From: Commensalibacter melissae
GTDB lineage: Bacteria > Pseudomonadota > Alphaproteobacteria > Acetobacterales > Acetobacteraceae
NCBI RefSeq assembly: GCF_009734185.1
Contig: NZ_CP046393.1
Span: forward strand, 736,501 to 800,500
Reading direction: 5' to 3'
DNA length: 64,000 bases
The notes beneath the pieces are model-generated. The model worked only from the letters and a program-made list of their open reading frames with translations, ran no database searches and was not told the origin of the DNA. A program made the position numbers and the translations under genes. This document shows, one piece after another, positions 52,403 through 63,671 of the stretch. Numbering within the stretch: the first letter of the stretch is position 1; every line of letters starts with the position of its first letter.

Positions 52403-53959
52403 GTGGTATTTCGTCGGGATCTTTTGCGTACTACAGCAGGAGCCTCCTTGGTTGGAATAGTTGGTGGAATAACAAATATTTCCCCAGTATCTCTTGCAAA
52501 AGCAGATGAACATAATTCTGTGGATCAGGGAAAACCATTTGATCAAACTACGGTAAGACAATTGGCAAAATCAATGGCGCAACGTGCGTATAAGGCACCT
52601 GATGATCATTTGCCAGATGTGATTGACAAACTAGATTTTGATGGATTTAGGGGAATTGAATTCCGCCATGAAAGAGCTTTATGGAATAATGAAAATTTAA
52701 ATTTTGCTATTGAATTCTTTCCGAGAGGTTTTTTATATCGACCACGTATAGATATTCACGAGGTAATTGATGGGGTTTCCAAGCCTGTTCAATATCATTC
52801 TGACATGTTTTCCTATGCGGATCCTAAACACAAAATTGATCAGGATTTAGGATTTTCTGGCCTGAAATTGATGACCAAACTCAATCAATCGGAAACGATG
52901 GAAGAATTTGCAGTATTTTTAGGTGCATCCTATTTCAGGGCGATAGCCAAAGGTCAACAATATGGTTTGTCTGCGCGTGGTTTTGCTAAGGGAACCGCGG
53001 ATCCACAAGGGGAAGAATTTCCTCTATTTCGGGCGTTCTGGATTGTCAAGCCTAAAAACGGCATTGAATCGTTGGTTATATATGCATTGCTAGACAGCCC
53101 TTCATTAACCGGGGCATATTGCTTTACAATTCGCCCAGGTAACATGACAATATTCGATGTTGAAACCCATATCTATCCCCGTAAATTAATTTCTAATGGC
53201 GGAATTGCTCCTTTGACTGGCATGTTTTATTTTGATGCCAATGATCGTAATCACATTGATGATTGGCGTCCTGCCGCCCATGACAGTGAGGGTCTTCTTA
53301 TATGGACGGGTACAGGACAACAAATATGGAGACCTTTAACCAATCCAGTTGATTTACAATATTCTGTTTTTGTTGATAATGCGTTAAAGGGTTTTGGCCT
53401 AATTCAACGTAAACATGCCTTTAGCCAGTATGAAGATCTGTCTTTGCATTATGAATTAAGACCAACCGCTTGGGTTGAACCCGTGGGTGAATGGCAAGCG
53501 GGTAGTGTCAATTTGGTGGAAATACCTTCCCCCAGTGAAGTCAATGATAATATTGTGGCATTCTGGCGCCCCAAAGAAGTTTTTAGAGAAGGAAAAGAAT
53601 ATACCTTTACTTACCGTTTATATTGGGGATGGGATAATCCATGGACAACATCCTTATCTCGTATTGCTGCAACCAGAATAGGGGCAGTTGTTGATAAACC
53701 GGATGTAAGATTTATTTGTATAGATTTTTTTGATGGTCCATTGAACGGCTATTCATCGGACAAACAATTGCATGTCAATGTATCCTCTTCCACGGGTCAA
53801 ATTAGCAATATAAGCATGTATTCAGATACAAATTTGCATAAATGGAGAACGACTTTTGAGTTCGATCCTAAAGGAGCTAAAATGGCTGAATTGAAATGTG
53901 TTTTAATGGATGGGGATCAACCAATTTCCGAACAATGGATCTATCGTTGGACACCGTAA
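52403..53959 (+). CDS. opgD: Osmoregulated periplasmic glucan biosynthesis protein OpgD/OpgG
   Basis: The 518-residue protein has a Tat-type signal (FRRDLLRTTAG, with the twin arginine at residues 4-5, then a hydrophobic stretch ending at about 35) and an OpgG/OpgD domain: DKLDFDGFRGIEFRHERALW, then NLNFAIEFFPRGFLY, GFSGLKLM, and ASYFRAIAKGQQYGLSARG. Tat export points to OpgD rather than OpgG, which uses Sec in Escherichia coli. It modifies or polymerises periplasmic beta-glucan with OpgH. The start is GTG, eight bases after AAGGA. A hairpin separates it from opgH, but both are likely one functional unit. Confidence 0.9.
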   Translation: MVFRRDLLRTTAGASLVGIVGGITNISPVSLAKADEHNSVDQGKPFDQTTVRQLAKSMAQRAYKAPDDHLPDVIDKLDFDGFRGIEFRHERALWNNENLNFAIEFFPRGFLYRPRIDIHEVIDGVSKPVQYHSDMFSYADPKHKIDQDLGFSGLKLMTKLNQSETMEEFAVFLGASYFRAIAKGQQYGLSARGFAKGTADPQGEEFPLFRAFWIVKPKNGIESLVIYALLDSPSLTGAYCFTIRPGNMTIFDVETHIYPRKLISNGGIAPLTGMFYFDANDRNHIDDWRPAAHDSEGLLIWTGTGQQIWRPLTNPVDLQYSVFVDNALKGFGLIQRKHAFSQYEDLSLHYELRPTAWVEPVGEWQAGSVNLVEIPSPSEVNDNIVAFWRPKEVFREGKEYTFTYRLYWGWDNPWTTSLSRIAATRIGAVVDKPDVRFICIDFFDGPLNGYSSDKQLHVNVSSSTGQISNISMYSDTNLHKWRTTFEFDPKGAKMAELKCVLMDGDQPISEQWIYRWTP

Positions 53960-53987
53960 CATATTTGTGAAATTTATTGTTTAATAA

Positions 53988-54018
53988 CCCAAGCATGAAA
54001 AGCTTGGGATTTTTTTTA
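53988..54018 (+). terminator. Intrinsic terminator after opgD
   Basis: CCCAAGC and GCTTGGG form a 7-bp GC-rich stem with a 7-nt loop, directly followed by ATTTTTTTT. This is the clearest intrinsic terminator in the window, and suggests that opgH has its own promoter in the next 160 bp. Confidence 0.85.
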
Positions 54019-54180
54019 GGTAGGTATAAGAAACGGTTATTATTTTCAAATATCATTTATCCATGTATGAGTAAATTGATTTTATAATCAACTTCTTGGA
54101 TGCATTTGTTTCCAGTCTATTGAAATATTTATATTTGTAAGTTAGGCTTCGGGTATTTTAAATAGGAGAAAAAAATACTT

Positions 54181-56385
54181 ATGGTTGAATTAAAGGTCAA
54201 TAATCATTGTCATCTGCAAAATGATTTGAATGAAATCAAATTTCAGGACTTAACAGCTGACAAATTTGAATTTGCTGCCCTTCCTCCAGAATCTCCTATT
54301 GAAATGCCTGTGCAAAATTTATTTTCAAGGCCAAATATTTATAATCGTTCTAAAAGAATGAAAACTGAACCAAAGACAATTTTCTTTAGAAGATTGTTTG
54401 TTTTTTTATTATCTTTTTTATTAACGGCGTACGCCTCCTACGAAATGAATCTAGTGTTTAACAGCACAGGCATGAATTCCCTTGGCGTTATTATTCTGAT
54501 TATTTTTACAGTATTGTTTTTATGGATTGCCTTTTCTTTTGTTTCATCACTTGGAGGATTTTTTGAGCAATTGAAACAAAAGGGAGGTCTTTCGCTAAAT
54601 ATCGATCCCAAAGCACAAATTCCTAATTTGCGTAATAAGACAGCAGTGCTAATGCCTACCTACAACGAGGATCCACATCGTGTTTTGGCTGGTTTGAAAG
54701 CAATCTTTAACAGTCTTCAAGCGACTGGTCAGGGTGATCACTTTGATTATTTCATTTTATCGGACACTACCGATCCGGATGTATGGGTTGAGGAAGAGGC
54801 AACTTATTTACGCCTAATTGAAGAAACAAAGGGTCTAAATAAGATTTTTTATCGACGCCGTTTTGAAAATACCGATCGTAAGGCTGGAAATTTGGGGGAA
54901 TGGGTTCGACGTTTTGGTGGGGCTTATGAACATATGTTGACTCTTGATGCGGATAGCCTGATGGAAGGGGACACGATAGTAAGAATCTGTGCAGCCATGG
55001 AAGAAAACCCAGAAGTTGGATTGATTCAAACTTTACCGGTTATTGTCAATGGCACAACGTTGTTTGCGCGCTTGCAACAATTTGCCGGACGGGTTTATGG
55101 TCCTACTATCGCTTATGGTTTAGCATGGTGGCACGGGTCAGAAAGTAATTATTGGGGACATAATGCGATCATACGGATCAAGGCTTTTGCCGAGCAGGCT
55201 GGATTGCCCCATCTTCCGGCAGTGAGAAAACCTTTTGGTGGCATGATCATGAGTCATGATTTTGTTGAGGCGGCTTTGATGAGAAGGGGGAGATGGGCTA
55301 TTCATATGGTTCCTGCATTACAGGGTTCCTATGAGGAAAGTCCGCCTTCTTTGACTGATATTGCTATCCGTGATCGTCGTTGGTGTCAGGGGAATTTGCA
55401 ACATGCCATGATAATTCCAACAAAAAAGTTGAGCTGGATAAGTCGTATACATATGATAACAGGTATTGGGGCGTATGTAATGTCACCATTGTGGCTGTTA
55501 TTTTTGCTTGCCGGTATTCTGGTATCACTACAGGCTTTATTCATGAAACCGGAATATTTCAGTACAACGGATCGCGTATTATTTCCTCACTGGCCCCAGG
55601 TTGATCCAGTTCAGGCTGAATATGTTTTTATTTTAACCATGCTTGTTTTGTTGGCCCCTAAATTTTTAGCGTGGATTGCCCTTTTGGCCAATCCTTTTTT
55701 AAGAAAAGGATGCGGTGGAGAAATCAAGGCTTTGTTTTCCATTGTTATTGAAACGCTTGTAGGTGGATTGATTGCACCTGTTGCGATGTTGATTCAAACC
55801 GCGGCGGTAGCGTCAATATTGTTGGGATATGATTCAGGATGGAATGCCCAACGTAGAGACGTCGGTTATATTCCTTTAAAAGATGTTATCCGGGATTATT
55901 GGCCACATACAGTTATTGGTATTTTAATGGGTGCAGCTGCCTGGGCAGTTTCTTTTTCTTTATTTTTATGGATGACACCTGTATTGCTGGGATTATTATT
56001 GGCAATTCCTCTAGTATGGATGACTTCAAGTCAGAAAATCGGAATTTTATGTCGCAAATTGGGTTTGCTAATCATTCCTGAAGAAGTTAATCCGCCAAAT
56101 ATTTTGCGACTTGATAAAAAAGAAAAAGAAAAAATTGCAAATTTGGAAGTTAAAAATGCCTTTCACAATTTAGATAACAGTAAGCTAATTCAATTTCATT
56201 TGACTCAGCTCCCTCAGGAACGGAATAAAGGGGAAGCTATTAATGCAAATGAATTGGTCAGTATTGTTAAAATTGAGGAGGCAGACAATCGTCAGCAACT
56301 TTTGGAGAATTTAACAAAAGCGGAAAAATCGGCTGTACTAGCTTGTAAAAAAGCTCTCATCAAATTTTTTAAAGTGCCATTATAA
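54181..56385 (+). CDS. opgH: Glucans biosynthesis glucosyltransferase OpgH
   Basis: The 734-residue membrane protein has two N-terminal helices (about 67-87 and 99-125), a central GT2 domain with AVLMPTYNEDPHRVLAGLKA, ILSDTTDPDVW, TLDADSLMEGD and RDRRWCQGNLQH (the D, DxD and Q-x-x-RW active-site series), and several C-terminal helices. It polymerises the beta-1,2-glucan backbone of osmoregulated periplasmic glucans from UDP-glucose. The C-terminal cytoplasmic tail (from about 640) is shorter and more charged than in enterobacteria. An AGGAG lies 12 bases before the ATG. Confidence 0.94.
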   Translation: MVELKVNNHCHLQNDLNEIKFQDLTADKFEFAALPPESPIEMPVQNLFSRPNIYNRSKRMKTEPKTIFFRRLFVFLLSFLLTAYASYEMNLVFNSTGMNSLGVIILIIFTVLFLWIAFSFVSSLGGFFEQLKQKGGLSLNIDPKAQIPNLRNKTAVLMPTYNEDPHRVLAGLKAIFNSLQATGQGDHFDYFILSDTTDPDVWVEEEATYLRLIEETKGLNKIFYRRRFENTDRKAGNLGEWVRRFGGAYEHMLTLDADSLMEGDTIVRICAAMEENPEVGLIQTLPVIVNGTTLFARLQQFAGRVYGPTIAYGLAWWHGSESNYWGHNAIIRIKAFAEQAGLPHLPAVRKPFGGMIMSHDFVEAALMRRGRWAIHMVPALQGSYEESPPSLTDIAIRDRRWCQGNLQHAMIIPTKKLSWISRIHMITGIGAYVMSPLWLLFLLAGILVSLQALFMKPEYFSTTDRVLFPHWPQVDPVQAEYVFILTMLVLLAPKFLAWIALLANPFLRKGCGGEIKALFSIVIETLVGGLIAPVAMLIQTAAVASILLGYDSGWNAQRRDVGYIPLKDVIRDYWPHTVIGILMGAAAWAVSFSLFLWMTPVLLGLLLAIPLVWMTSSQKIGILCRKLGLLIIPEEVNPPNILRLDKKEKEKIANLEVKNAFHNLDNSKLIQFHLTQLPQERNKGEAINANELVSIVKIEEADNRQQLLENLTKAEKSAVLACKKALIKFFKVPL

Positions 56386-56420
56386 AGATTATAAAAAATG
56401 AGATAAAATCTTTAGAGATT

Positions 56421-56448
56421 GTCTTACTTCTATGCTAGGAAGTAAGAC
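56421..56448 (+). terminator. Hairpin downstream of opgH
   Basis: GTCTTACTTC and GAAGTAAGAC pair perfectly over 10 bp with an 8-nt loop 35 bp after the opgH stop. The following sequence is TTAAAATAAAT, only a weak U tract. It may also serve the convergent methylase gene. Confidence 0.55.
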
Positions 56449-56574
56449 TTAAAATAAATCATATAATTTTTTATAGTTTTTCATTTTTAAAAATTAATTC
56501 AGAATGTAATTTGTTGAACAATCAACGATTTAGTTAAATAGATTAGATAATGATTATTATTTAATATTCGTTTT

Positions 56575-57840
56575 TCAAAAACAATAAATGGTTTTGTTTT
56601 TATCTCTATTGTTCGATAAACGCATGTTTTTTTCCAATTCAAAAATTTTTTCTGTCAAAATTTTACTAGATTGATTTGTTTTTTTTCCTTTTTTGGTTAA
56701 AATTACAAACTCTACGTTATTGGCTTTATGAGAATAACGCTGGCTGCTGACACGATAACGTTTATAAATTTTTGCAAAAATTGATACACGGCCAATTGTA
56801 CAGTTTTGGCGTATCATTTCCTCCAAAGGTATAAAACCATCTGTACTATAGCTAGTCATTATCCATTGTGTAGGTAGAGTCTGAAGAAGTGTATTATAAG
56901 CATCACTTGCCTGTTTGCGAATGGTATAAGCACTTTTTCGGTTTTTTCTCCAATCCTTACGAATTGCAGATTTATCTCGGCAGGAAATTTTGTTGGATAT
57001 ATTAGGCTTGTCCCACAAGGTAATACTGTTCAGGACATGATAATTGGATCCGTATGGATGCTGGTTATAGGGTGGATCTAAATAGGCAATTGAGTAATCA
57101 GGTAAATTCATATTTTGTAATTTTTCAGCAAGAAGTTGCGCATCCATTTGAAAAATTAAATTTTCCTGATGATTGTTAAAAAATTGTATAGGTTGTAGCT
57201 TTAAATCTCCCGCAATACGATAAAGGGCGGTTTTTGTTTGTCCGCCCCATCCCTTATGAAAGCCTTTGAAAACGCCACTTGTATTTGCATGATAACACGC
57301 ACAATAAAGTAGTGGAGCAAGCAGGCAGGCAAATTGAATTTCGCTAAGTTTATTTTTTTGTTCCCATTCGAATATTTTTTCACGTATTGCATCAATTTTT
57401 AAACCGTTTTTTCGCATGTAAAAAAGCCGGTCTTTGGATAAATCATATTGGTCATCATTTTCAGGACATAAATGAGAGGTTACCCAATTTTGTATCGGTG
57501 GCAGATTATTTAGATACAGCAAAATATCTTCATAGGATTGTTCATTGAAGAATTTGGGAGAAGATTGTATCTGTATTGAAGCAATATTGAGGATTCGGCT
57601 ATAAGGTTCCCAATCATTGGAAAATACGCGATAGCCTATTTTTTTTGCAAGGCGGCTGACTACTCCGCTGCCTGAAAATAAATCTATAAACAATCCATTT
57701 TTTGGCGAACCATTAGTTTTGGACAGACCGAGATGAATTAAATCCAATAATTTTCGTTTATTCCCTATATAAGGTATAAGTTGATTAAATAAAAAGTTAT
57801 CAGTTTGATAAGCTGAATGTTTTTCTTTATTCCACTGCAT
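56575..57840 (-). CDS. D12-class adenine-specific DNA methyltransferase
   Basis: The 421-residue protein has the D12/Dam-type order of motifs: PYIGNKRKLLDLI (23-35, SAM region), FIDLFSGSGVVSRLAKKIGY (51-70, motif I) and IAYLDPPYNQHPYGSNYH (251-268, motif IV with DPPY). The long insert between motifs I and IV (about 170 residues) is larger than in Dam and would contain the target recognition region. It methylates adenine N6 in a sequence that cannot be predicted here. No restriction endonuclease gene lies on either side, so it is an orphan methylase in this window. The C-terminal 40 residues are basic and low-complexity. Confidence 0.88.
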   Translation of the reverse strand: MQWNKEKHSAYQTDNFLFNQLIPYIGNKRKLLDLIHLGLSKTNGSPKNGLFIDLFSGSGVVSRLAKKIGYRVFSNDWEPYSRILNIASIQIQSSPKFFNEQSYEDILLYLNNLPPIQNWVTSHLCPENDDQYDLSKDRLFYMRKNGLKIDAIREKIFEWEQKNKLSEIQFACLLAPLLYCACYHANTSGVFKGFHKGWGGQTKTALYRIAGDLKLQPIQFFNNHQENLIFQMDAQLLAEKLQNMNLPDYSIAYLDPPYNQHPYGSNYHVLNSITLWDKPNISNKISCRDKSAIRKDWRKNRKSAYTIRKQASDAYNTLLQTLPTQWIMTSYSTDGFIPLEEMIRQNCTIGRVSIFAKIYKRYRVSSQRYSHKANNVEFVILTKKGKKTNQSSKILTEKIFELEKNMRLSNNRDKNKTIYCF

Positions 57841-57955
57841 TTAGTATATTAAACTTGTATGGTTTACTTGTCACGATCATGAAGGAAGAGAAATAACAAA
57901 ATTATCATAGAGTAAATTTGATCAAAAATTTGTTTTGTATGGAAAATATTACATT

Positions 57956-58849
57956 TTATAATGACGTAAATTCATTACGTTTATAACCTTGAACGAATAA
58001 AGCGGATAGTAACGAGGTATGCTGAATTTTATTTATAATTTTTTCAGCAACAATCGGTTTGGGATAAAAACCGATACCTAATCCTGCAGAACTCAACATG
58101 GGCAAATCGTTAGCACCATCGCCAATTGCCATTGTTTCATCATTGGACAAGGAAAGTTTTTTTGTAAGGCGTTGAAGATGATTCAACTTAGCTTCTTTTC
58201 CAAGAATGGGAGGAATAACCTTTCCATCAAGCATATTATCCTGAAAACTTAATTGATTTGCATGATTTTCATCAAATTGACAAATCTGGCTTACTTTTTC
58301 GGTAAAATAGGTGAACCCACCGGAAATTAAAGCTGTATGCGCATAATGGTTTTTCATTGTAGCTACAAGAATTTTTGCCCCTTCATTGAGTTTTGTTTTA
58401 TTCCAGGTTTTTTCCAAAAAATTTATAGAAACGTTTTTCAGCAGGGCGATTCTTTCTTTTAGGGCTGTTTCAAAATCAAGTTCACCATTCATGGCACGTT
58501 CGGTTATTGCAGAAATGCGATCGCCAATTCCTGCTTCAGCAGCTAGGTCATCAAGTGTTTCATTTTTCACGATAGTACTGTCCATATCGGCTATTAAAAG
58601 CCTTTTTTTTCTGTGCGTGGAACAGGTTATAAAAAAATCGGCCTCATCAATATCCAGCGATTTTTTTATATCTTGATAAAGTGGCAGAGCTCCAGTTAGA
58701 TTATTTATGGAAGCTGGAGCGATAAAATCTATCGCTTCTTCATGAGAAAGCCATTGATAATTCAGATATGAGAATTTCTGTCTAACTCGATCTATAATTG
58801 ATTGATTAAGCAATGAGGGTGGTGTTACCAAAGTAAAAATAAAGGACAT
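57956..58849 (-). CDS. serB: Phosphoserine phosphatase
   Basis: The 297-residue HAD-type protein has LIADMDSTIVKNETLDDLA (nucleophile D88, acid D90), LISGGFTYF (motif II) and IGDGANDLPML (motif III with the metal aspartates). The N-terminal 75 residues form an extra domain like that of other proteobacterial SerB proteins. It converts phosphoserine to serine, the last step of serine synthesis. It is monocistronic and divergent from miaA. Confidence 0.94.
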   Translation of the reverse strand: MSFIFTLVTPPSLLNQSIIDRVRQKFSYLNYQWLSHEEAIDFIAPASINNLTGALPLYQDIKKSLDIDEADFFITCSTHRKKRLLIADMDSTIVKNETLDDLAAEAGIGDRISAITERAMNGELDFETALKERIALLKNVSINFLEKTWNKTKLNEGAKILVATMKNHYAHTALISGGFTYFTEKVSQICQFDENHANQLSFQDNMLDGKVIPPILGKEAKLNHLQRLTKKLSLSNDETMAIGDGANDLPMLSSAGLGIGFYPKPIVAEKIINKIQHTSLLSALFVQGYKRNEFTSL

Positions 58850-59038
58850 AAAATTATCCGTGATAAGATTGGGGCTTTAACATAATGAATTCAGATCAAT
58901 TTGATTTTGGTTAACTTTTAATGATTTTTCTCATAAAAACAAGAACTTCTGAAATTTAATTATATAAAGCGGTTTTCAGGGAATTGTTTTATAACTAATT
59001 AGTGATTCAATTATTATGAATAAACCAAAACATGGATT

Positions 59039-60061
59039 ATGCTTATGGAACAGGCGGTGCTTCAATCACGGTCTTTAAATAATGAATTGCGGCAGGGGAA
59101 AAAAAATTGGGCGGTTATTGTTGCCGGTCCAACATGTTCAGGTAAATCTTTCCTCGCTTTACAGCTTGCACAAAGTTTAAATGGATCAATTATCAATGCG
59201 GATGCAATGCAATGTTATGCTGATTTACGTATCATAACCGCTCGTCCCTCTTTTGAGGATGAAAAACGAGTTCCACATTATTTATATGGGGTGTTGCCTT
59301 GGTATGAAACGGGTAATGTTGGTTGGTGGCGACAACAGGCACTTAATCAGTTGCAGAAAATATGGGAAAATCATAAATTGCCTGTATTATGTGGTGGAAC
59401 AGGCATGTATTTTCATTCCTTAATTCATGGTATTGCCATGATACCTGAACCGGATCCGTCAATAAGGAAACAGGCACGTCAGTTGGTCAATGATGGAAAA
59501 CTAGCGGATTTATATAATGAATTGGCCAAAGAAGATCCTGAATCGGTCGAGGAATTAAAATCTAATGATTCTCAAAGAATTGCTCGAGCATGGGAAGTCT
59601 GGAAATCAAGTGGGAAAGGATTGAGATATTGGCAAAAACATGCACATTTACCTGGTGCAGATTGTAATTTTATTGTTATTCGCCTTGCACCTGAGCGTTC
59701 TGTTTTACGTCAAGCCGTAGCTAATCGTTTTGGATTGATGATTGATGAAGGTGCACTGGAAGAGGTTAAACTGTATGCGGAAAAAAAACCGTCTTTGTCA
59801 TGTCCTTTGTCCAGAGCTCATGGAGTTCCAGAGTTCATGGCTTATCTTAATAACAGGATTTCTATTAAAGAGGCCGTTGAACAGGCTGTAAAGAATACGC
59901 AACGATACATTAAGCGTCAGGAAACATGGTTTTCACATCGAATTTTGGCGCCAGTGCAGCAAACTTGTATTTTTAATTCAAGAATAGACAAAAATACGCA
60001 ATATTTGCAAAGAATTATTAAAAAATCTGAACTTTTTATTAATAGTTTTATTGACGAATAA
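59039..60061 (+). CDS. miaA: tRNA dimethylallyltransferase
   Basis: The 340-residue protein has the MiaA P-loop GPTCSGKS (30-37), the DAMQCYADLRIITARP substrate segment, VPHYLYGVL, LCGGTGMYFHSLIHG and the C-terminal SRAHGVPEFMAYL. It transfers a dimethylallyl group to A37 of tRNAs reading codons that start with U. An in-frame ATG at 59045 is an alternative start. It diverges from serB. Confidence 0.95.
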   Translation: MLMEQAVLQSRSLNNELRQGKKNWAVIVAGPTCSGKSFLALQLAQSLNGSIINADAMQCYADLRIITARPSFEDEKRVPHYLYGVLPWYETGNVGWWRQQALNQLQKIWENHKLPVLCGGTGMYFHSLIHGIAMIPEPDPSIRKQARQLVNDGKLADLYNELAKEDPESVEELKSNDSQRIARAWEVWKSSGKGLRYWQKHAHLPGADCNFIVIRLAPERSVLRQAVANRFGLMIDEGALEEVKLYAEKKPSLSCPLSRAHGVPEFMAYLNNRISIKEAVEQAVKNTQRYIKRQETWFSHRILAPVQQTCIFNSRIDKNTQYLQRIIKKSELFINSFIDE

Positions 60062-60172
60062 TCATTTATTGATTAGGGTAATTTCAATAATAATTTATAA
60101 GATAAGATTAAACTGCAAATCATTTTATTTGGTTTAAATTTATATTCTATTAATACCAAGGATTAATTGAAA

Positions 60173-61951
60173 ATGACAGAGGCTATGCAAAAGAACGGTA
60201 ATAATGCTCTTAAAGAAAAAAAAAATTATGATATGACTGGAGCAGAAGTTCTTTTACAGGTACTCGTTGATCAGGGTGTGGATATTATTTTTGGATATCC
60301 GGGGGGGGCTGTTCTGCCCATTTATGATGTTTTATTCAAGCAAAAGAACATTCGCCATATTCTAACACGCCATGAACAGGCTGCCGTGCATGCCGCAGAA
60401 GCCTATGCCCGTTCAACGGGAAAGGTAGGTGTTGTTTTGGTTACCAGTGGACCGGGCGCAACCAATACCGTCACTGGGTTGGTGGATGCCTTAATGGACT
60501 CCGTTCCCATTGTTTGTATCAGTGGACAGGTCTTCAGAAGTTTGATTGGTAATGACGCTTTTCAAGAAGCGGACACGGTTGGGATTACTAGGGCCGCGAC
60601 TAAATTTAATTATCTGGTTAAGGACACGGAAAAATTGGCTCAGAAATTGCATGAGGCATTTTATATAGCCAAAACAGGTAGGCCCGGACCTGTTCTTGTC
60701 GATATTCCTAAAGATGTCACTTTAGAAAAAGCACCCTATATTAAGAAAAACAAAGTTGAACCTTATCCATCTTATAGACCGGTTACTGAACCCGATGAAA
60801 ATCAGGTTGTAAAAGCGGTAGATGCAATGAAAAAGGCAAAGCGTCCCTTATTCTATATAGGAGGTGGGGTTATTAATGCTGGAAAAAAGGCATGTGAATC
60901 GTTAAAGAGATTGGTTAACTTAACCGATTTTCCGTGTACTGCTACGTTAATGGGTCTTGGTGCATTTCCCGGTTCAGACAAGCATTTTCTCGGCATGTTA
61001 GGAATGCATGGAACTTATGAAGCAAATATGGCCACCCATGATTGTGATGTCTTGATTGCTTTGGGTGCGCGATTTGATGACCGTGTTACAGGCAGTGTAA
61101 AACATTTCTCACCGAATTCCATTAAAATACATGCTGATATTGACCCTTCTCAAATTAACAAGATTGTAATTGTTGACATACCTATTGTCGGGGACGTGGC
61201 CAAAACGATCGAATTGATGATCAAGCTATGGGACAAAAGGGAAGATCAGAAAAAAGATTTGAAAAACTGGTGGAAACAAATTGAAGCATGGCAGTCAATA
61301 GAGTGCCTGAAATATGATCAGGATAAATCAAAGGGCAGTATTGTAAAGCCCCAGCATGCCATTCGTTCGCTTTACAAAGCAGTTAAAAAAAGAAAAAAAG
61401 AGGCATATGTAACAACAGAAGTCGGTCAGCACCAAATGTGGGCAGCTCAATATTATATTTTTGATCAGCCTAATCATTTCATGACATCTGGTGGATTGGG
61501 AACCATGGGGTATGGATTACCGGCTTCTGTAGGAACACAAATTGCGCATCCCGAGGATCTTGTTATAGATATTGCAGGCGAGGCCTCTACTATGATGAAC
61601 ATTCAGGAACTGGCCACAATCAAACAATATCGTCTGCCAGTGAAGATTTTTATCTTGAATAACCATTATATGGGTATGGTGCGACAGTGGCAGGAATTGG
61701 TTCATGGTGGACGCTATTCTGAAAGTTACAGTGAAAGTCTGCCTGATTTCGTCAAATTGGCGGAAAGTTTTGGCATTAAGGGATTGAGAATAGAAACGAT
61801 TGATGACTTGGATAATGTCATTGATGTAATGCTTGATGAGCCGGGACCAGTGTTGGTTGATGTTTGTGTTCAGCAAGAGGAAAATTGTTTTCCAATGATT
61901 CCAGCGGGTGCACCCCACAATCAGATGATATTGGGACCAAATAAAAAATAA
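60173..61951 (+). CDS. ilvB: Acetolactate synthase large subunit
   Basis: From the ATG at 60173 (preceded by AAGGA ten bases upstream; a TTG at 60167 is less likely) the protein has 592 residues. It shows [29 protein letters not shown] with the catalytic glutamate, TSGPGATN and FAD-associated [10 protein letters not shown]. The ThDP-Mg motif reads [15 protein letters not shown], with Glu where Asp is usual, followed by [12 protein letters not shown]. It makes 2-acetolactate from pyruvate for valine and leucine synthesis. It heads an ilvB-ilvH-ilvC operon. Confidence 0.95.
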   Translation: MTEAMQKNGNNALKEKKNYDMTGAEVLLQVLVDQGVDIIFGYPGGAVLPIYDVLFKQKNIRHILTRHEQAAVHAAEAYARSTGKVGVVLVTSGPGATNTVTGLVDALMDSVPIVCISGQVFRSLIGNDAFQEADTVGITRAATKFNYLVKDTEKLAQKLHEAFYIAKTGRPGPVLVDIPKDVTLEKAPYIKKNKVEPYPSYRPVTEPDENQVVKAVDAMKKAKRPLFYIGGGVINAGKKACESLKRLVNLTDFPCTATLMGLGAFPGSDKHFLGMLGMHGTYEANMATHDCDVLIALGARFDDRVTGSVKHFSPNSIKIHADIDPSQINKIVIVDIPIVGDVAKTIELMIKLWDKREDQKKDLKNWWKQIEAWQSIECLKYDQDKSKGSIVKPQHAIRSLYKAVKKRKKEAYVTTEVGQHQMWAAQYYIFDQPNHFMTSGGLGTMGYGLPASVGTQIAHPEDLVIDIAGEASTMMNIQELATIKQYRLPVKIFILNNHYMGMVRQWQELVHGGRYSESYSESLPDFVKLAESFGIKGLRIETIDDLDNVIDVMLDEPGPVLVDVCVQQEENCFPMIPAGAPHNQMILGPNKK

Positions 61952-61992
61952 GGCTTGGCATTTTTTATTTTATTTTAATGTTGGGAATAAAA

Positions 61993-62547
61993 ATGGGCAA
62001 TCAACGTAATAATGTATCGTTATCGGAAGTCATCGAAGATAAAGATAATTTTGTTAAAGCTGTTTTTTCTTTGATTGTTGAAAATGAAAGTGGTGTTCTG
62101 TCCCGTGTTATAGGTCTGTTGTCGGGACGCGGGTATAATATTGAAAGTCTTACTGTCGCGCCTGTAAATAAGGATGAAAAGAAATCCAGAATCAATATTC
62201 TGACTTCTGGTACTCCCATGGTGATTGATCAAATCAAAGAGCAGTTAAGTAGGCAGGTTCCTGTCTATCATGTTGTTAATTTATGTGAACAGAGTTCATA
62301 TGTTGCACGCGAATTAGCATTAATTAAGGTTGTTTCCAAAGGAAATGAAAGAACAGAAGCGTTAAATTTGGCTGGTGCATTCCGGGCACAGGTTGTTGAT
62401 GCAAGTATTGATTCCCTTGTGTTTGAACTGACTGGTAAAACTGAAAAAATAAATGCTTTTGTGGATTTATTACGTCCATTGGGTTTGGTAGAATTGTCCA
62501 GAACAGGTATTGCCGCCATTGGACGTGGTTGTCATACAATTTATTAA
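61993..62547 (+). CDS. ilvH: Acetolactate synthase small subunit
   Basis: From the ATG at 61993 (MGNQRNN; GGGA lies six bases upstream, while an upstream ATG at 61978 is poorly placed) the protein has 184 residues. An N-terminal ACT domain, KAVFSLIVENESGVLSRVIG followed by LLSGRGYNIESLTVAP, binds the feedback inhibitor valine, and the C-terminal domain (VDASIDSLVFELTGKTEKIN) completes the regulatory subunit. It activates IlvB. It lies 41 bp after ilvB. Confidence 0.95.
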   Translation: MGNQRNNVSLSEVIEDKDNFVKAVFSLIVENESGVLSRVIGLLSGRGYNIESLTVAPVNKDEKKSRINILTSGTPMVIDQIKEQLSRQVPVYHVVNLCEQSSYVARELALIKVVSKGNERTEALNLAGAFRAQVVDASIDSLVFELTGKTEKINAFVDLLRPLGLVELSRTGIAAIGRGCHTIY

Positions 62548-62552
62548 ATTGA

Positions 62553-63593
<1,041 letters not shown>

Positions 63594-63621
63594 TTTTTTA
63601 ATTTTTTTCGTTTTAAAAAGG

Positions 63622-63654
63622 GCTATGACTTAATAAAAAATCATAGCTTTTTTT
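63622..63654 (+). terminator. Intrinsic terminator after ilvC
   Basis: GCTATGA and TCATAGC form a 7-bp stem with a 12-nt loop, extended by flanking A and T runs, and the stem is followed directly by TTTTTTT. It closes the ilvBHC operon. Confidence 0.85.
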
Positions 63655-63671
63655 GTGCAAAAAATAGAAAA

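Noticed and set aside
56575-57840. A restriction-modification system at the adenine methylase
   Set aside because: Neither neighbour is a nuclease; upstream is serB and downstream is opgH.
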